The notes under the pieces were generated by a model. That model did not search any database. It saw only the letters and a list, made by a program, of their open reading frames with translations, and had not been told where the DNA came from. A DNA stretch of 7,999 nt from CAVVEQ01 sp963747315. GTDB taxonomy: Bacteria > Chloroflexota > Anaerolineae > Anaerolineales > Anaerolineaceae. Every line of letters begins with the position of its first letter. Position 1 is the stretch's first letter. The DNA lies in NCBI GenBank assembly GCA_963747315.1, contig CAVVEQ010000003.1:1-7999 (forward strand). Reading direction: 5' to 3'. The translations under genes were made by a program, and so were the position numbers. Positions 1 through 6,471 of this stretch are shown here, piece after piece.

Positions 1-39
1 AAGTACGTCTTTGATCTGTATTTGCCCATCAAGGGCTAG
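1..39 (+). CDS. 3' end of a plus-strand gene, possibly a GyrI-like/effector-binding domain protein (partial)
   Basis: Frame 1 reads twelve codons, KYVFDLYLPIKG, and then TAG at 37-39. An intrinsic terminator starts 9 bases after the stop, which supports a real gene end. A C-terminal beta strand of the form 'xxYLPIK' followed by a stop is typical of GyrI-like/AraC-type effector-binding domains. That family guess rests on only twelve residues and is weak. The gene converges with the PhzF gene on the other strand. Confidence 0.5.
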   Translation, partial: KYVFDLYLPIKG

Positions 40-47
40 AGAATCCC

Positions 48-74
48 GCCGCGCATATCGCGCGGCTTTTTTTT
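48..74 (+). terminator. intrinsic terminator of the left-edge plus-strand gene
   Basis: A perfect 7-bp GC-only stem, GCCGCGC (48-54) with GCGCGGC (60-66), has a 5-base loop and is followed directly by eight T (67-74). The T tract is on the plus strand only, so it ends the gene whose stop is at 39. It does not serve the PhzF gene coming from the right, whose stop lies just beyond it. Confidence 0.9.
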
Positions 75-82
75 CGGAAGGA

Positions 83-957
83 CTACAGGAGGTCACCCGC
101 GCCACGATGACGGCCTGGCCGCCAACGAACACATCAATCCCATTTGCGTGCTTCTCCGCCCGCAGGCGCAGGCGCGACGGTCGCCGGATCTCATACCCTT
201 GCCCGACGGTCACGTCCACCCGCCCGGAGCCCAGCACGCGGTGCTCCGCAAGGTAACCCGCCAGGCAGCCGTTTGCGCTTCCGGTGGCGGGGTCTTCGGG
301 TACACCGAAGTAATCCACGAACACCCGCACGCTGAGGTCGTCGCCCGGGTCATGACCCTCCGGCGTGTAGACCAATATGCCCTTCGACTCGGTTTGCGCG
401 ATCAACCGGTAGTATTTCTCCAGGTTGACCTTTACCTTCTGCAACGTCCCGATGTTCTTCAAAGGAACGATGAAGAACGACAGTCCCGTTGAGACCTCCT
501 GGATGGGAAACCGCGCGTCGATCTCTTCCACCCCCAACCCAAGGACATCGGGCCAGCTTCCGCCTGTCGTGCCGCGCGCCGAAGACGGGCTGAAGCTGCC
601 GCATCTCACCCGAGCCATCCGCGGTAAAAGTGACCGGGATCGAGCCACCTTCAGGTGCAGGGTCACCTTCTCCGCCCTTCCGCCGAGGATCTCGCTGCGG
701 ATGAGGAAGGCCGTCCCCAGGGTGGGATGACCGGCGAAGGGCACTTCCTCCCTGGGGGTGAAGATGCGCACATCGTAGCCGCCGTCGCGTGCGGTTTCAG
801 AAAGGATAAAGGTGGTCTCGGAGAAGTTGATCTCGCGGGCGATCTGCTGCATTTCTTCTTCAGGGATCCCGGCTGCATCGCGGAAGACCGCCAGCTGGTT
901 ACCGGCGTATTTCTGACCGGTGAAGACATCCAGGATGTAGAATTTTCGCTGTTTCAA
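83..957 (-). CDS. PhzF-family isomerase/epimerase, interrupted by three one-base frameshifts
   Basis: After repair this is a protein of about 291 residues, the usual length of the PhzF (phenazine biosynthesis-like, diaminopimelate-epimerase fold) family. The start is TTG at 957-955, with AAGGA seven bases upstream. The N-terminal half has FYILDVFT, GNQLAVF, the motif NFSETTF whose Glu47 matches the catalytic Glu of PhzF, and FAGHPTLGTA. The C-terminal half has the conserved GVPEDPATGSA and ends VIVARGDLL with TAG at 85-83. Three breaks interrupt it: a missing G at 645-646 (giving KVGSIPVTF when restored), an extra C at 550-552 (giving LADVLGLGVEEI when removed), and a missing G at 96-98 (giving ARGDLL-stop). 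All three are in short homopolymers, so sequencing error is likely. The substrate is unknown; most homologues outside phenazine clusters are uncharacterised. It lies 37 bases after the GT2 gene and is probably co-transcribed with it. Confidence 0.9.
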
Positions 958-994
958 GGGAATATCCTTGCGTGATTGGTTGAATGGAAATGGA

Positions 995-1747
995 CTAATC
1001 GATTTTAGGAATCGCGCGGTAGGAATCCTTCAGGCTGGTGAAGAGGTTGTACTTGAGGATGTACCAGAGTGCCTGGAAGCCATCCTTCAACCCGATCTTC
1101 TTGCCCTCCTGGTAGGTGCGCCCGTAGTAGGAGATGGGCACCTCGTAGGTGCGGCAACCCAGCTTGGCGATCTTGGCGGTCACCTCCACCTCAAAACCGA
1201 ACCGCTGGGAGGTGATGACCATGTTGCGGATGATCTCGCCGCGGAAGGCCTTGTAGCAGGTCTCCACGTCGGTGAAGTTCAGGTCGGTGAGCAAATTTGA
1301 TAGCCCGGTGATGAAGCGGTTGGCCAGGTAGTGGCGGTAGTAGAGCACGCGCGAGGCGCGGCGGGTGAGGAAGCGCGACCCGTAGACCACATCCGCACGC
1401 TTGGAAAGAATCGGTGCGATCACATCGGGGATCTCCGCCGGGTGATATTCCATATCCGCGTCCTGGACGATGACGATGCCCCCTCGGCTTTCGGAAAAGC
1501 CGGTCACCAGCGCCGCAGTCTTGCCCTTGTTCTGTGGCTGGCGAATGAGGTGGACAGTCTTGTGTTTGTCGGCGAATTTTTCGACGATCGCCGCGGTGCC
1601 ATCGGCCGAGCCATCATCCACCACGATGACCTCGTGACTTGCTGGGAGGGCTTTTTCGAGTGCTTGCAGCACGCCCAGGATGGTCTTTTCTTCGTTGAAG
1701 ACGGGGACGATGACAGAGAGCTGGGGTTCGGGGGAGGTTTTTGCCAT
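995..1747 (-). CDS. GT2 family glycosyltransferase, dolichyl-phosphate-sugar synthase-like
   Basis: An intact 250-residue protein. The GT-A core shows SVIVPVFNEE (11-20), VVDDGSADGT (42-51), NKGKTAAL (73-80), the metal-binding segment VQDADMEYHP (94-103) with the DxD-type aspartates, and VVYGSRF (120-126). This matches the DPM1/polyprenyl-phosphate-sugar synthase branch of GT2, which transfers a nucleotide-activated sugar to a lipid phosphate at the inner face of the membrane. No C-terminal membrane helices are present, so it is the short soluble/peripheral type. The acceptor and sugar cannot be told. The start ATG (1747) has no strong Shine-Dalgarno sequence. A TATAAT lies 20 bases upstream and a small inverted repeat sits between the two. 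It follows the toroid gene by 72 bases and precedes PhzF. Confidence 0.93.
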   Translation of the reverse strand: MAKTSPEPQLSVIVPVFNEEKTILGVLQALEKALPASHEVIVVDDGSADGTAAIVEKFADKHKTVHLIRQPQNKGKTAALVTGFSESRGGIVIVQDADMEYHPAEIPDVIAPILSKRADVVYGSRFLTRRASRVLYYRHYLANRFITGLSNLLTDLNFTDVETCYKAFRGEIIRNMVITSQRFGFEVEVTAKIAKLGCRTYEVPISYYGRTYQEGKKIGLKDGFQALWYILKYNLFTSLKDSYRAIPKID

Positions 1748-1773
1748 GATTAATCGAAAGACGATTGATTATA
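1748..1773 (-). promoter_or_regulatory. putative -10 box and inverted repeat upstream of the GT2 gene
   Basis: On the minus strand a perfect TATAAT occupies 1773-1768, 20 bases before the ATG. Between it and the start codon is an inverted repeat on the plus strand, AATCG (1752-1756) / CGATT (1762-1766) with loop AAAGA, extendable with one G-T pair. No convincing -35 hexamer is seen at normal spacing. This could give the GT2-PhzF pair its own transcript with a very short leader, but the -10 match alone is only suggestive. Confidence 0.35.
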
Positions 1774-1819
1774 CCTGAGAGAGCTTTCTTGAGGATATTT
1801 TTTTTGGTTTTGGAATCCC

Positions 1820-2818
1820 TCACCGATCAAACCTCAAAAACAACCGGCATATCGCATAGCTAACCCACAGCTTCCTTTCCCTGCTCTCCGTTGTTTCCTT
1901 CTCCTTCTCACCTGGTTTCATATAGGATACCCGCCACAGTCCACCCGGTTCCTGGTGCTCGCTCAACCAATCCAGTCCCTTTCGGATCTGCCCATCCTGC
2001 GCCGAAAACCCCATGCGCCTCAGCGAGTCCAGCGCGGTCAACAGGTTCGTCCACCAGAAAGGGTGCTCAAACCGCAGCCAGTAGTTCGCAGACTGGTAGG
2101 AGGTGTAGGGATCCGGCTGGAAGAAGCGAGATTTCAGCAGCTCCCCCGCCGCCCGCGCCTCCGGCGAGTGGCAGTAGCTCGGGTGAACTGCGAAGGCGCG
2201 CAGAACCATCCCGGTCCAGTTGTGCGAAAAGGGCTTTGTCCTGTCCGGCTGGAGCGGCTTGGCAACTTCGCTCGCCAGACGGTACTGGGTAGCCCGGTCC
2301 AGCTTGTGGGTGATCATCGGGATGGACCAGCCTCCGTCATCCTGGCGCATGCCCAGCAGCCACTGGAACCCCTTTTCGATGCGCGGGTCATCGGCGTAGC
2401 CGGCCTGGATGAGCAGTGCTATGATCGCACCGGTGTAGTAAGTTGCGTACTGGTTGGCGAGAAACCCGCGGATATCACCCTCCTCGGTCTGGCAGGAGAA
2501 GATGTACTCTGCTGCTCGCTCCACCTGCGGGTGGTCGCGGGTCATCCCGTAGCGTTCGATCAAAAAGCGGTACTGCCGCCAGGTCTCGATGAGCGCTTGG
2601 TTGATGGCCGGGTGCTTGTTCTCGCCCGGCCGCAGCCAGCTGCCATCCGGCTGCTGCTTTTTCAGGATCTTCACCACCCCCGGCAGCTGCCACAAGCGTT
2701 CCAACTGGCCGGGATCCTCCCCAAGCAAGTCCCGCCGGGTGAAGTAGATCAAAGCCTCGTCACCGCTGGCGAGCAGCGGCGGAATGGGATCATGGTTGAG
2801 GTTCATCAAAAAGTTCAT
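1820..2818 (-). CDS. alpha/alpha-toroid protein with prenyltransferase/squalene-oxidase-type repeats
   Basis: 332 residues from ATG 2818, the chosen start. An in-frame TTG at 2827 is possible, and a further in-frame ATG is at 2805. Repeats of the terpenoid-cyclase/prenyltransferase toroid type are visible: QQPDGSW (55-61), CQTEEGDIRG (109-118), RQDDGGW (158-164) and HQEPGGLW (288-295). Tyr/Trp-rich helices lie between them (YATYYTG, NYWLRF, HPFWWTNLL). No DxDD or DCTAE catalytic motif of hopene or squalene cyclases is seen, and the length is about half of those enzymes, so cyclase activity is not supported. There is no signal peptide or membrane helix. The gene starts 43 bases after the TPR gene stop with no terminator between, so they are probably co-transcribed. 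A truncated relative of its 5' end lies at 4796-4675. The biochemical function is unknown. Confidence 0.85.
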   Translation of the reverse strand: MNFLMNLNHDPIPPLLASGDEALIYFTRRDLLGEDPGQLERLWQLPGVVKILKKQQPDGSWLRPGENKHPAINQALIETWRQYRFLIERYGMTRDHPQVERAAEYIFSCQTEEGDIRGFLANQYATYYTGAIIALLIQAGYADDPRIEKGFQWLLGMRQDDGGWSIPMITHKLDRATQYRLASEVAKPLQPDRTKPFSHNWTGMVLRAFAVHPSYCHSPEARAAGELLKSRFFQPDPYTSYQSANYWLRFEHPFWWTNLLTALDSLRRMGFSAQDGQIRKGLDWLSEHQEPGGLWRVSYMKPGEKEKETTESRERKLWVSYAICRLFLRFDR

Positions 2819-2861
2819 CGCAAACAAAATTCCCGAAGTATTTTTTTATTTGTGGGGTTGT

Positions 2862-3809
2862 TTATTGATCGAAATACTTTACGTCTTCGACTTGCTGGTT
2901 ATAGATCTTCCACACGCCTTCATCCGGCCGAAGGATCATTACACCCGTGACGGAGTTATCGCGGAATTCTCCCCCGCTGATCTTTTTCGTTGTCAGTACA
3001 AAATGGATTTTTGCTTCCTTATCTGTCAGGCTCTGCAATTCAAGGCCGGAAAAACGAAAATCCAGGTCATAGTTAGCGAATACCTGCATGAGTCCTTCCT
3101 CCGTCTGAGCCCTGCCTGGACTTTTGGGGTGGATCTGGGTCATGTATGTAGCAAGGTCCTCGCCGTTGGCTGCCCGCGCGTTGGCGTATAGCACCTGGAA
3201 AAGCTCATCGCTGGTTGGCGTCGGCAGTGCCGGACCGGGAGATAGCGTCCCCGGTGAGAATACCGCGATTCCCAGGACGGCCAGCAGGCAAACCCCCAAC
3301 AGGATCGCCCCCAGGATAATCCAGTTGGTGCCCTTTTTCGGCGCGGACTGTGGTGGTGTTGGAGTTACCTGGTTTGAAACCTCTGCCGCAGAGGGTTGAG
3401 GTTCAACCGGCTGAGTGAAAGGGGAAACGAGCTGCGCGGACCCGGTGGCTTGTGAACTGCCGATCGGCCTCAAGCCTTGGAACGGCGGCTTTTCCTGGTC
3501 TTCCACGATATTGGGTGTTGGAGAGGGCGGCTTTTCGGCAGCCGCGACTGGATTGGCAGCAACCTGTTCGCCTTCCAGCTTTGCCAATTTTTCCTTCGCG
3601 TAATCATTACCGGGGTCCAGCAGTAAAATGCGCTTGCAGCAGTAGATCGCATCCGTTTTTTTATCCACCACCCTTGCCGCCAGCAACCAGGCATCCAACG
3701 AGTTGGGATCCAGCTTGAGGGATTGTTTAACGAGCGAGCAGGAAGCGGTGTAATCCTTCTGCCGCGCGGCGGTTACTGCCTGGTTGTAGAGTGATTTGGC
3801 ATCTGCCAT
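2862..3809 (-). CDS. TPR / proline-rich / single-membrane-helix protein with C-terminal NTF2-like domain
   Basis: 315 residues and intact. Residues 1-80 are TPR-like helical pairs (LYNQAVTAARQKDY, LKLDPNSLDAWLLAARV, LLLDPGNDYAKEKLAKLE). Residues 85-160 are a low-complexity Pro/Ser/Gln/Val linker. Residues 162-184 form one hydrophobic helix (WIILGAILLGVCLLAVLGIAVF) preceded by PKKG, which suggests the TPR part is cytoplasmic and the C-terminus external. After another Pro/Thr stretch, residues 201-315 look like an NTF2/SnoaL-like alpha+beta domain (DELFQVLYANARAANGEDL, then IHPKSP, ending GVWKIYNQQVEDVKYF). The external domain probably binds something, but its ligand is unknown. The start ATG has TATAAT 20 bases upstream. 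It is the first gene of the minus cluster leading into the toroid gene. Confidence 0.85.
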   Translation of the reverse strand: MADAKSLYNQAVTAARQKDYTASCSLVKQSLKLDPNSLDAWLLAARVVDKKTDAIYCCKRILLLDPGNDYAKEKLAKLEGEQVAANPVAAAEKPPSPTPNIVEDQEKPPFQGLRPIGSSQATGSAQLVSPFTQPVEPQPSAAEVSNQVTPTPPQSAPKKGTNWIILGAILLGVCLLAVLGIAVFSPGTLSPGPALPTPTSDELFQVLYANARAANGEDLATYMTQIHPKSPGRAQTEEGLMQVFANYDLDFRFSGLELQSLTDKEAKIHFVLTTKKISGGEFRDNSVTGVMILRPDEGVWKIYNQQVEDVKYFDQ

Positions 3810-3829
3810 AGGATTTTCGCCCCAAAATA

Positions 3830-3835
3830 ATTATA
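3830..3835 (-). promoter_or_regulatory. putative -10 box of the TPR-gene transcript
   Basis: A perfect TATAAT on the minus strand ends 20 bases before the ATG at 3809. It lies just downstream of the terminator of the preceding gene (3860-3884), where a new promoter is expected. A -35 candidate TTGAAT (3861-3856) is 20 bases away, longer than the optimal spacing, and overlaps the T tract of that terminator. Confidence 0.5.
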
Positions 3836-3859
3836 GCCTTTTTCCCAGGAGGCAAATTC

Positions 3860-3884
3860 AAAAAATCAGGGTGCTCCATCCTGA
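3860..3884 (-). terminator. intrinsic terminator of the polytopic membrane protein gene
   Basis: On the minus strand TCAGG pairs with CCTGA. The stem continues past one A-C mismatch with TG/CA around a GAG loop, and six T follow (3865-3860). It begins 5 bases after the stop codon at 3892-3890, so it separates this gene from the TPR gene cluster. Confidence 0.75.
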
Positions 3885-3889
3885 AAAGT

Positions 3890-4628
3890 TCACGAATTAG
3901 GCAGGATGGGCGGAAAATGGATCGGGTATGGGTGCAGGGTGCTTACCACTGCCGCAACCGGGATGGAAAAAAGGATGGGCAGGATCACCGCCACGGGGTA
4001 ATGCCACCACCGGGGCGACCTGGCGTTGCGCTCCTCCGGCAGGGAGTAGGCTGGCAGATAGACCATCAATCCATAAACATAGATCCAGAAGGCGAACTCA
4101 GCAAAAGCCTTTCCTCCTCCATAAATCACCTCTCCAAGCATCCCGGTGAGCCCGAAAAGTAAAAAGACCTCGTTGGGATGGAAATCAATAACCCTCAGCA
4201 AAACCGCCCAGGCGATGAACATCGGGATGAAAACCACCACGCTGTGCAGCGCGATCACATCGAAATAATTGGCGGAAGCTGTGATATAGGCAGCGCCAAC
4301 AGGCACCCCGAATAGCGGCGCGGCGTTGGTCATCCCGGTGGTCACCAACTCCTCGGTCATTGCCAGCAGTGTGGCAAAAAGCACGAACTTGACCCGCCAG
4401 TCCAGCCCGATCCGCCTCACCAACCTTGCGATGGGGTCGCGGAAGATCCGCATAAGCATCCCGCAAATCAGTACCCAGATCAGGATCAATCCGCTTCCCA
4501 TCAGGAACACCGCCCGGGTGTTCGGCGCTGCCCCGGTGAGGGCAATCACCAGCAGACAGGCTGGTGGTCACCCCCAACCAAATGCCCGCGGCGATGATGA
4601 TGATCCTGCTGATCCGGTCGCGTTTCAT
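3890..4628 (-). CDS. polytopic membrane protein of unknown function, one frameshift
   Basis: About 245 residues after repair, starting at ATG 4628 (MKRDRISRI) and ending PPILPNS-TGA. An extra base near 4553-4560, in the repeated CTGTCTGCTG region, shifts frame. Removing it joins WLGVTTSL to LLVIALTGAAP inside the first membrane helix. Several strongly hydrophobic segments follow, so five or six helices are likely. Notable polar residues inside or next to helices are a Glu pair (LLAMTEELVTTG), a His (VIALHSVVVF) and a Glu (LGEVIYGGG). The Glu pair recalls CPBP/CAAX-protease membrane enzymes, but the EExxxR signature is not present and I do not assign it to that family. It has its own terminator and lies between the truncated toroid copy and the TPR gene. 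Confidence 0.75.
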
Positions 4629-4674
4629 GAAATGTGATTGAATTCTATGGATATTACGCCAATTTTCTTCAAAT

Positions 4675-4796
4675 TTATCGGAGACCCGCAACCTCTCCCA
4701 ACTAGCCCCGCCGGGTGAAGTGGATCAAAGCCTCATCGCTGCTGGCAAGCAGTGGGGGATGGGGTCGAGGGAAAGGATTTCCAAGAAATTATTCAC
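4675..4796 (-). pseudogene. truncated 5' remnant of a paralogue of the neighbouring toroid gene
   Basis: From a GTG at 4796-4794 the minus strand reads NNFLEILSLDPIPPLLA, then SSDEALIHFTRRG and TAG (4704-4702). This matches the first 30 residues of the toroid protein (MNFLMNLNHDPIPPLLA, then SGDEALIYFTRRD). The similarity continues past the stop as LGE and a Gly before a TAA at 4677-4675 and then ends. DNA differences are mostly silent or conservative substitutions, so the copy was under protein-level constraint before it was truncated. Everything after the first 35 or so codons is missing and is replaced by the upstream region of the membrane protein gene. Confidence 0.85.
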
Positions 4797-4907
4797 GAAT
4801 AAGTATCCTGAAGGAATTACCGCCTGAAAATAAAATCGGGGCATCTATGACCTGCTTATGGAACATCATTAATATTCAATTACTTCTGCATGAACATAAT
4901 GGGGTAA

Positions 4908-5924
4908 CTAGATTGTGGATTCAATCTCTTTGAGAGCTGTTTGTGTCTCCTCTAGTAATAATTGGAGCGCTTCGGATGACACCTCACCCATGCTTGCTAG
5001 GATCGAATTTAGTGCTATTTTGTACGCAACCTTGAATGCCTGCTCCTCAGGCACAGATACATCAGGGGATCACCCCGCAGCCTTCCCAGTTCGTCCCGGT
5101 GATCGGGTTGACCGGCCGGCCGACAGGGATAAATGCCTCAAAATGGGAAGTTAACCGGAAAGGTGCGCCAATGTTAGCCCCGCCACCTGACTTTTCCCCA
5201 ATCAGGGTGGCCCTTTTCAGTGCTTTCAGATCGTAGGCAAATTCCTCGCCTCCTGAAAAAGTCTCACCGCTTATTAGAAGATATACCGGCTTACCCGTGA
5301 ATCGTTTGCCGGGCACATCGGGAAGGGTCCAGTATTGTTCGGTTGAGTCCCCTTTCCGCCAGTAAAAATCGTTCAGGTGCATGCGTTCTTCACCGAATAG
5401 ATAGGTCAGAAGAAAGCAAACCATTCCCGGATCTCCACCCCTGCATTTCCGCAAATCAATGATCAACGCGTTCGTTTCATTAATGAAATTCATCGCTGCC
5501 GAAGCAGTATCCCCACCCCAATCCGGGGGGTAGAACTCGCGAATATCCAGGAACCCGACATTTCCAGGCAATCTTTCCACTTTATGAAGACCATAATTAT
5601 CCAGCCTGGCTTTTTTATGCCATTCATCCTGCCAATCCTGGTTCTCTCCCAGTGAACCTTCTTGCTGGGTATCAAATCTTTCTTATAGGTCACCTTCAAA
5701 TGATTATCGTTGGTTGCATCCCTTAGAAATCCGGTCAATAAATTCGCCAGGGATTCCCCCTCCGTTATTCCTGTGAAAAATCCCTCATCGTAATATTTTT
5801 GCAGGTTATCACACATTTTCTCGGCGACATTCGGAAATACATAATCCTCTCTTAACCTCGTGGACAAGGCTTGGATCACCTCGGTTATATTGGCAGGTGT
5901 AACTGCACTAGGAGAAATCATCAT
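4908..5924 (-). CDS. S41-family peptidase, IRBP/tricorn-like, two frameshifts
   Basis: After repair, 338 residues. Residues 12-82 are an N-terminal helical domain of the Peptidase_S41_N/IRBP type (VIQALSTRLREDYVFPNVAE, NDNHLKVTY). The peptidase core includes LPGNVGFLDIREF (119-131), ALIIDLRKCRGGDPGMV (153-169), the nucleophile motif GETFSGGEEFAYDLKALK (Ser224), and GEKSGGGAN (243-251). It ends with GVIPDVSVP and a helical tail to TAG 4910-4908. The first frameshift is a missing T at 5674-5676 (DFDTQQEG when restored). The second is an extra C at 5065-5068 (VIPDVSV when removed); unrepaired, it would stop the protein 54 residues early. No signal peptide is seen. The Lys of the CtpA-type Ser-Lys dyad is replaced by Gly249, as expected for the tricorn/IRBP branch. 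AGGGG lies five bases before ATG 5924; a second ATG follows immediately. Confidence 0.9.
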
Positions 5925-6067
5925 ATTTACCCCTGATTATTGCACAACTTTTCCACACTAGGCCGATATCCGCATTTATTGCCTGATCGAAGCAACCAGT
6001 TCATCCATAAACAGCTAACCGCCATAATACACTATCCGCAATGAATCCGAATCCGGTGGAGGAAACC

Positions 6068-6097
6068 AAAAAAAAACCCATCAATTCCGTGGGTTTT
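6068..6097 (-). terminator. intrinsic terminator on the minus strand
   Basis: On the minus strand AAAACCCA (6097-6090) pairs with TGGGTTTT (6080-6073) around a 9-base loop, and the T tract runs nine bases (6076-6068). It lies 72 bases after the stop of the 40-residue gene and about 145 bases before the S41 start. The simplest role is ending the small gene's transcript. It overlaps a second hairpin described separately. Confidence 0.75.
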
Positions 6098-6114
6098 GAA
6101 CCCGGAATTTTTTT
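6083..6114 (+). terminator. overlapping hairpin with plus-strand T tract
   Basis: On the plus strand AATTCC (6083-6088) pairs with GGAATT (6104-6109), and GGGTT (6091-6095) pairs with AACCC (6099-6103). This makes an 11-bp stem with a two-base GT bulge and a TTG loop, and the T run covers 6108-6114. It would work as a plus-strand terminator, but no plus-strand gene is seen upstream. It shares bases with the minus-strand terminator, so the two structures exclude each other. Confidence 0.5.
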
Positions 6115-6168
6115 CAGCCTGCCCCAGCGACGGGATACGATACTGATTTCTCGCCGGGGTAAGTGGAC

Positions 6169-6291
6169 TTATTTCTTATCTTTGTTGGTGGTAAGCTTGC
6201 TGATACCCCAGAAGAGCACTCCCAATCCCATTAGGAATACTCCAGTCCCGATGGGTCCAGTCCAGTACAGAGATAACCATAAATCGTTCAT
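6169..6291 (-). CDS. 40-residue single-helix membrane protein
   Basis: The minus strand at 6303-6297 carries a full Shine-Dalgarno AAGGAGG, five bases before ATG 6291-6289. A 40-codon frame follows and ends in TAA at 6171-6169. The protein starts MNDLWLSLYWTGPIGTG, has one hydrophobic Gly-rich segment at about 13-30 (VFLMGLGVLFWGI), and ends in a charged tail, TTNKDKK. The layout suggests the N-terminus outside and the Lys-rich C-terminus inside. It resembles in general form the small accessory subunits of transporters (for example the MetS-type subunit of NSS symporters, about 30-40 residues with a Gly/Trp-rich helix), but no transporter gene is adjacent, so that is only a possibility. A terminator follows 72 bases downstream. 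Confidence 0.8.
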   Translation of the reverse strand: MNDLWLSLYWTGPIGTGVFLMGLGVLFWGISKLTTNKDKK

Positions 6292-6471
6292 TCGTGCCTC
6301 CTTGCAGAACGTTTGATGGGGGATGAGACAATCCGATAATAAATACTATATGCCGAACCGTGGAAATTTCAAGAATGGAATTCTCTCTCCAGGGGAAGGT
6401 GGCAATAATTCAACTCAAATATTTTCCATCTGGACTGTAAGGGTATACAATCTATACAGGAGAATTAACTC
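6292..6471. promoter_or_regulatory. divergent intergenic region between the 40-residue gene and the methyltransferase gene
   Basis: The 180 bases between two divergent starts must hold both promoters. On the plus side two TATACA hexamers (6444-6449 and 6453-6458) lie close before AGGAG (6458-6462), which is nine bases from ATG 6472. On the minus side AT-rich TATAGT/TATTAT-like hexamers occur at about 6340-6355. No good -35 boxes or clear operators are visible. Confidence 0.4.

Noticed and set aside
83..957. PhzF gene as evidence of phenazine biosynthesis
   Set aside because: No other phz genes are nearby and PhzF-like proteins are widespread outside such clusters.
1331..1753. 140-codon plus-strand frame
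   Set aside because: It is the antisense shadow of the GT2 gene, whose motifs are complete and in order.
1955..2950. 331-codon open frame on the plus strand
   Set aside because: It lies antisense to the toroid gene, which has clear family repeats. The plus-strand product has no recognisable motif and runs into the TPR gene region.
4185..4691. 168-codon minus-strand frame
   Set aside because: Only the part from ATG 4628 to the frameshift near 4556 is real membrane protein; the rest is Arg/His/Asp-rich out-of-frame reading of the same gene.
4789..4802. Palindrome TTATTCACGAATAA
   Set aside because: A single 6-bp inverted repeat in AT-rich sequence overlapping the start of the toroid remnant, with no second copy or T tract; not enough to call an operator.
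5970..6005. Ten-codon minus-strand frame (MDELVASIRQ) in the S41 upstream region
   Set aside because: There is no good ribosome binding site and it is too short to judge; it could be a leader peptide or chance.
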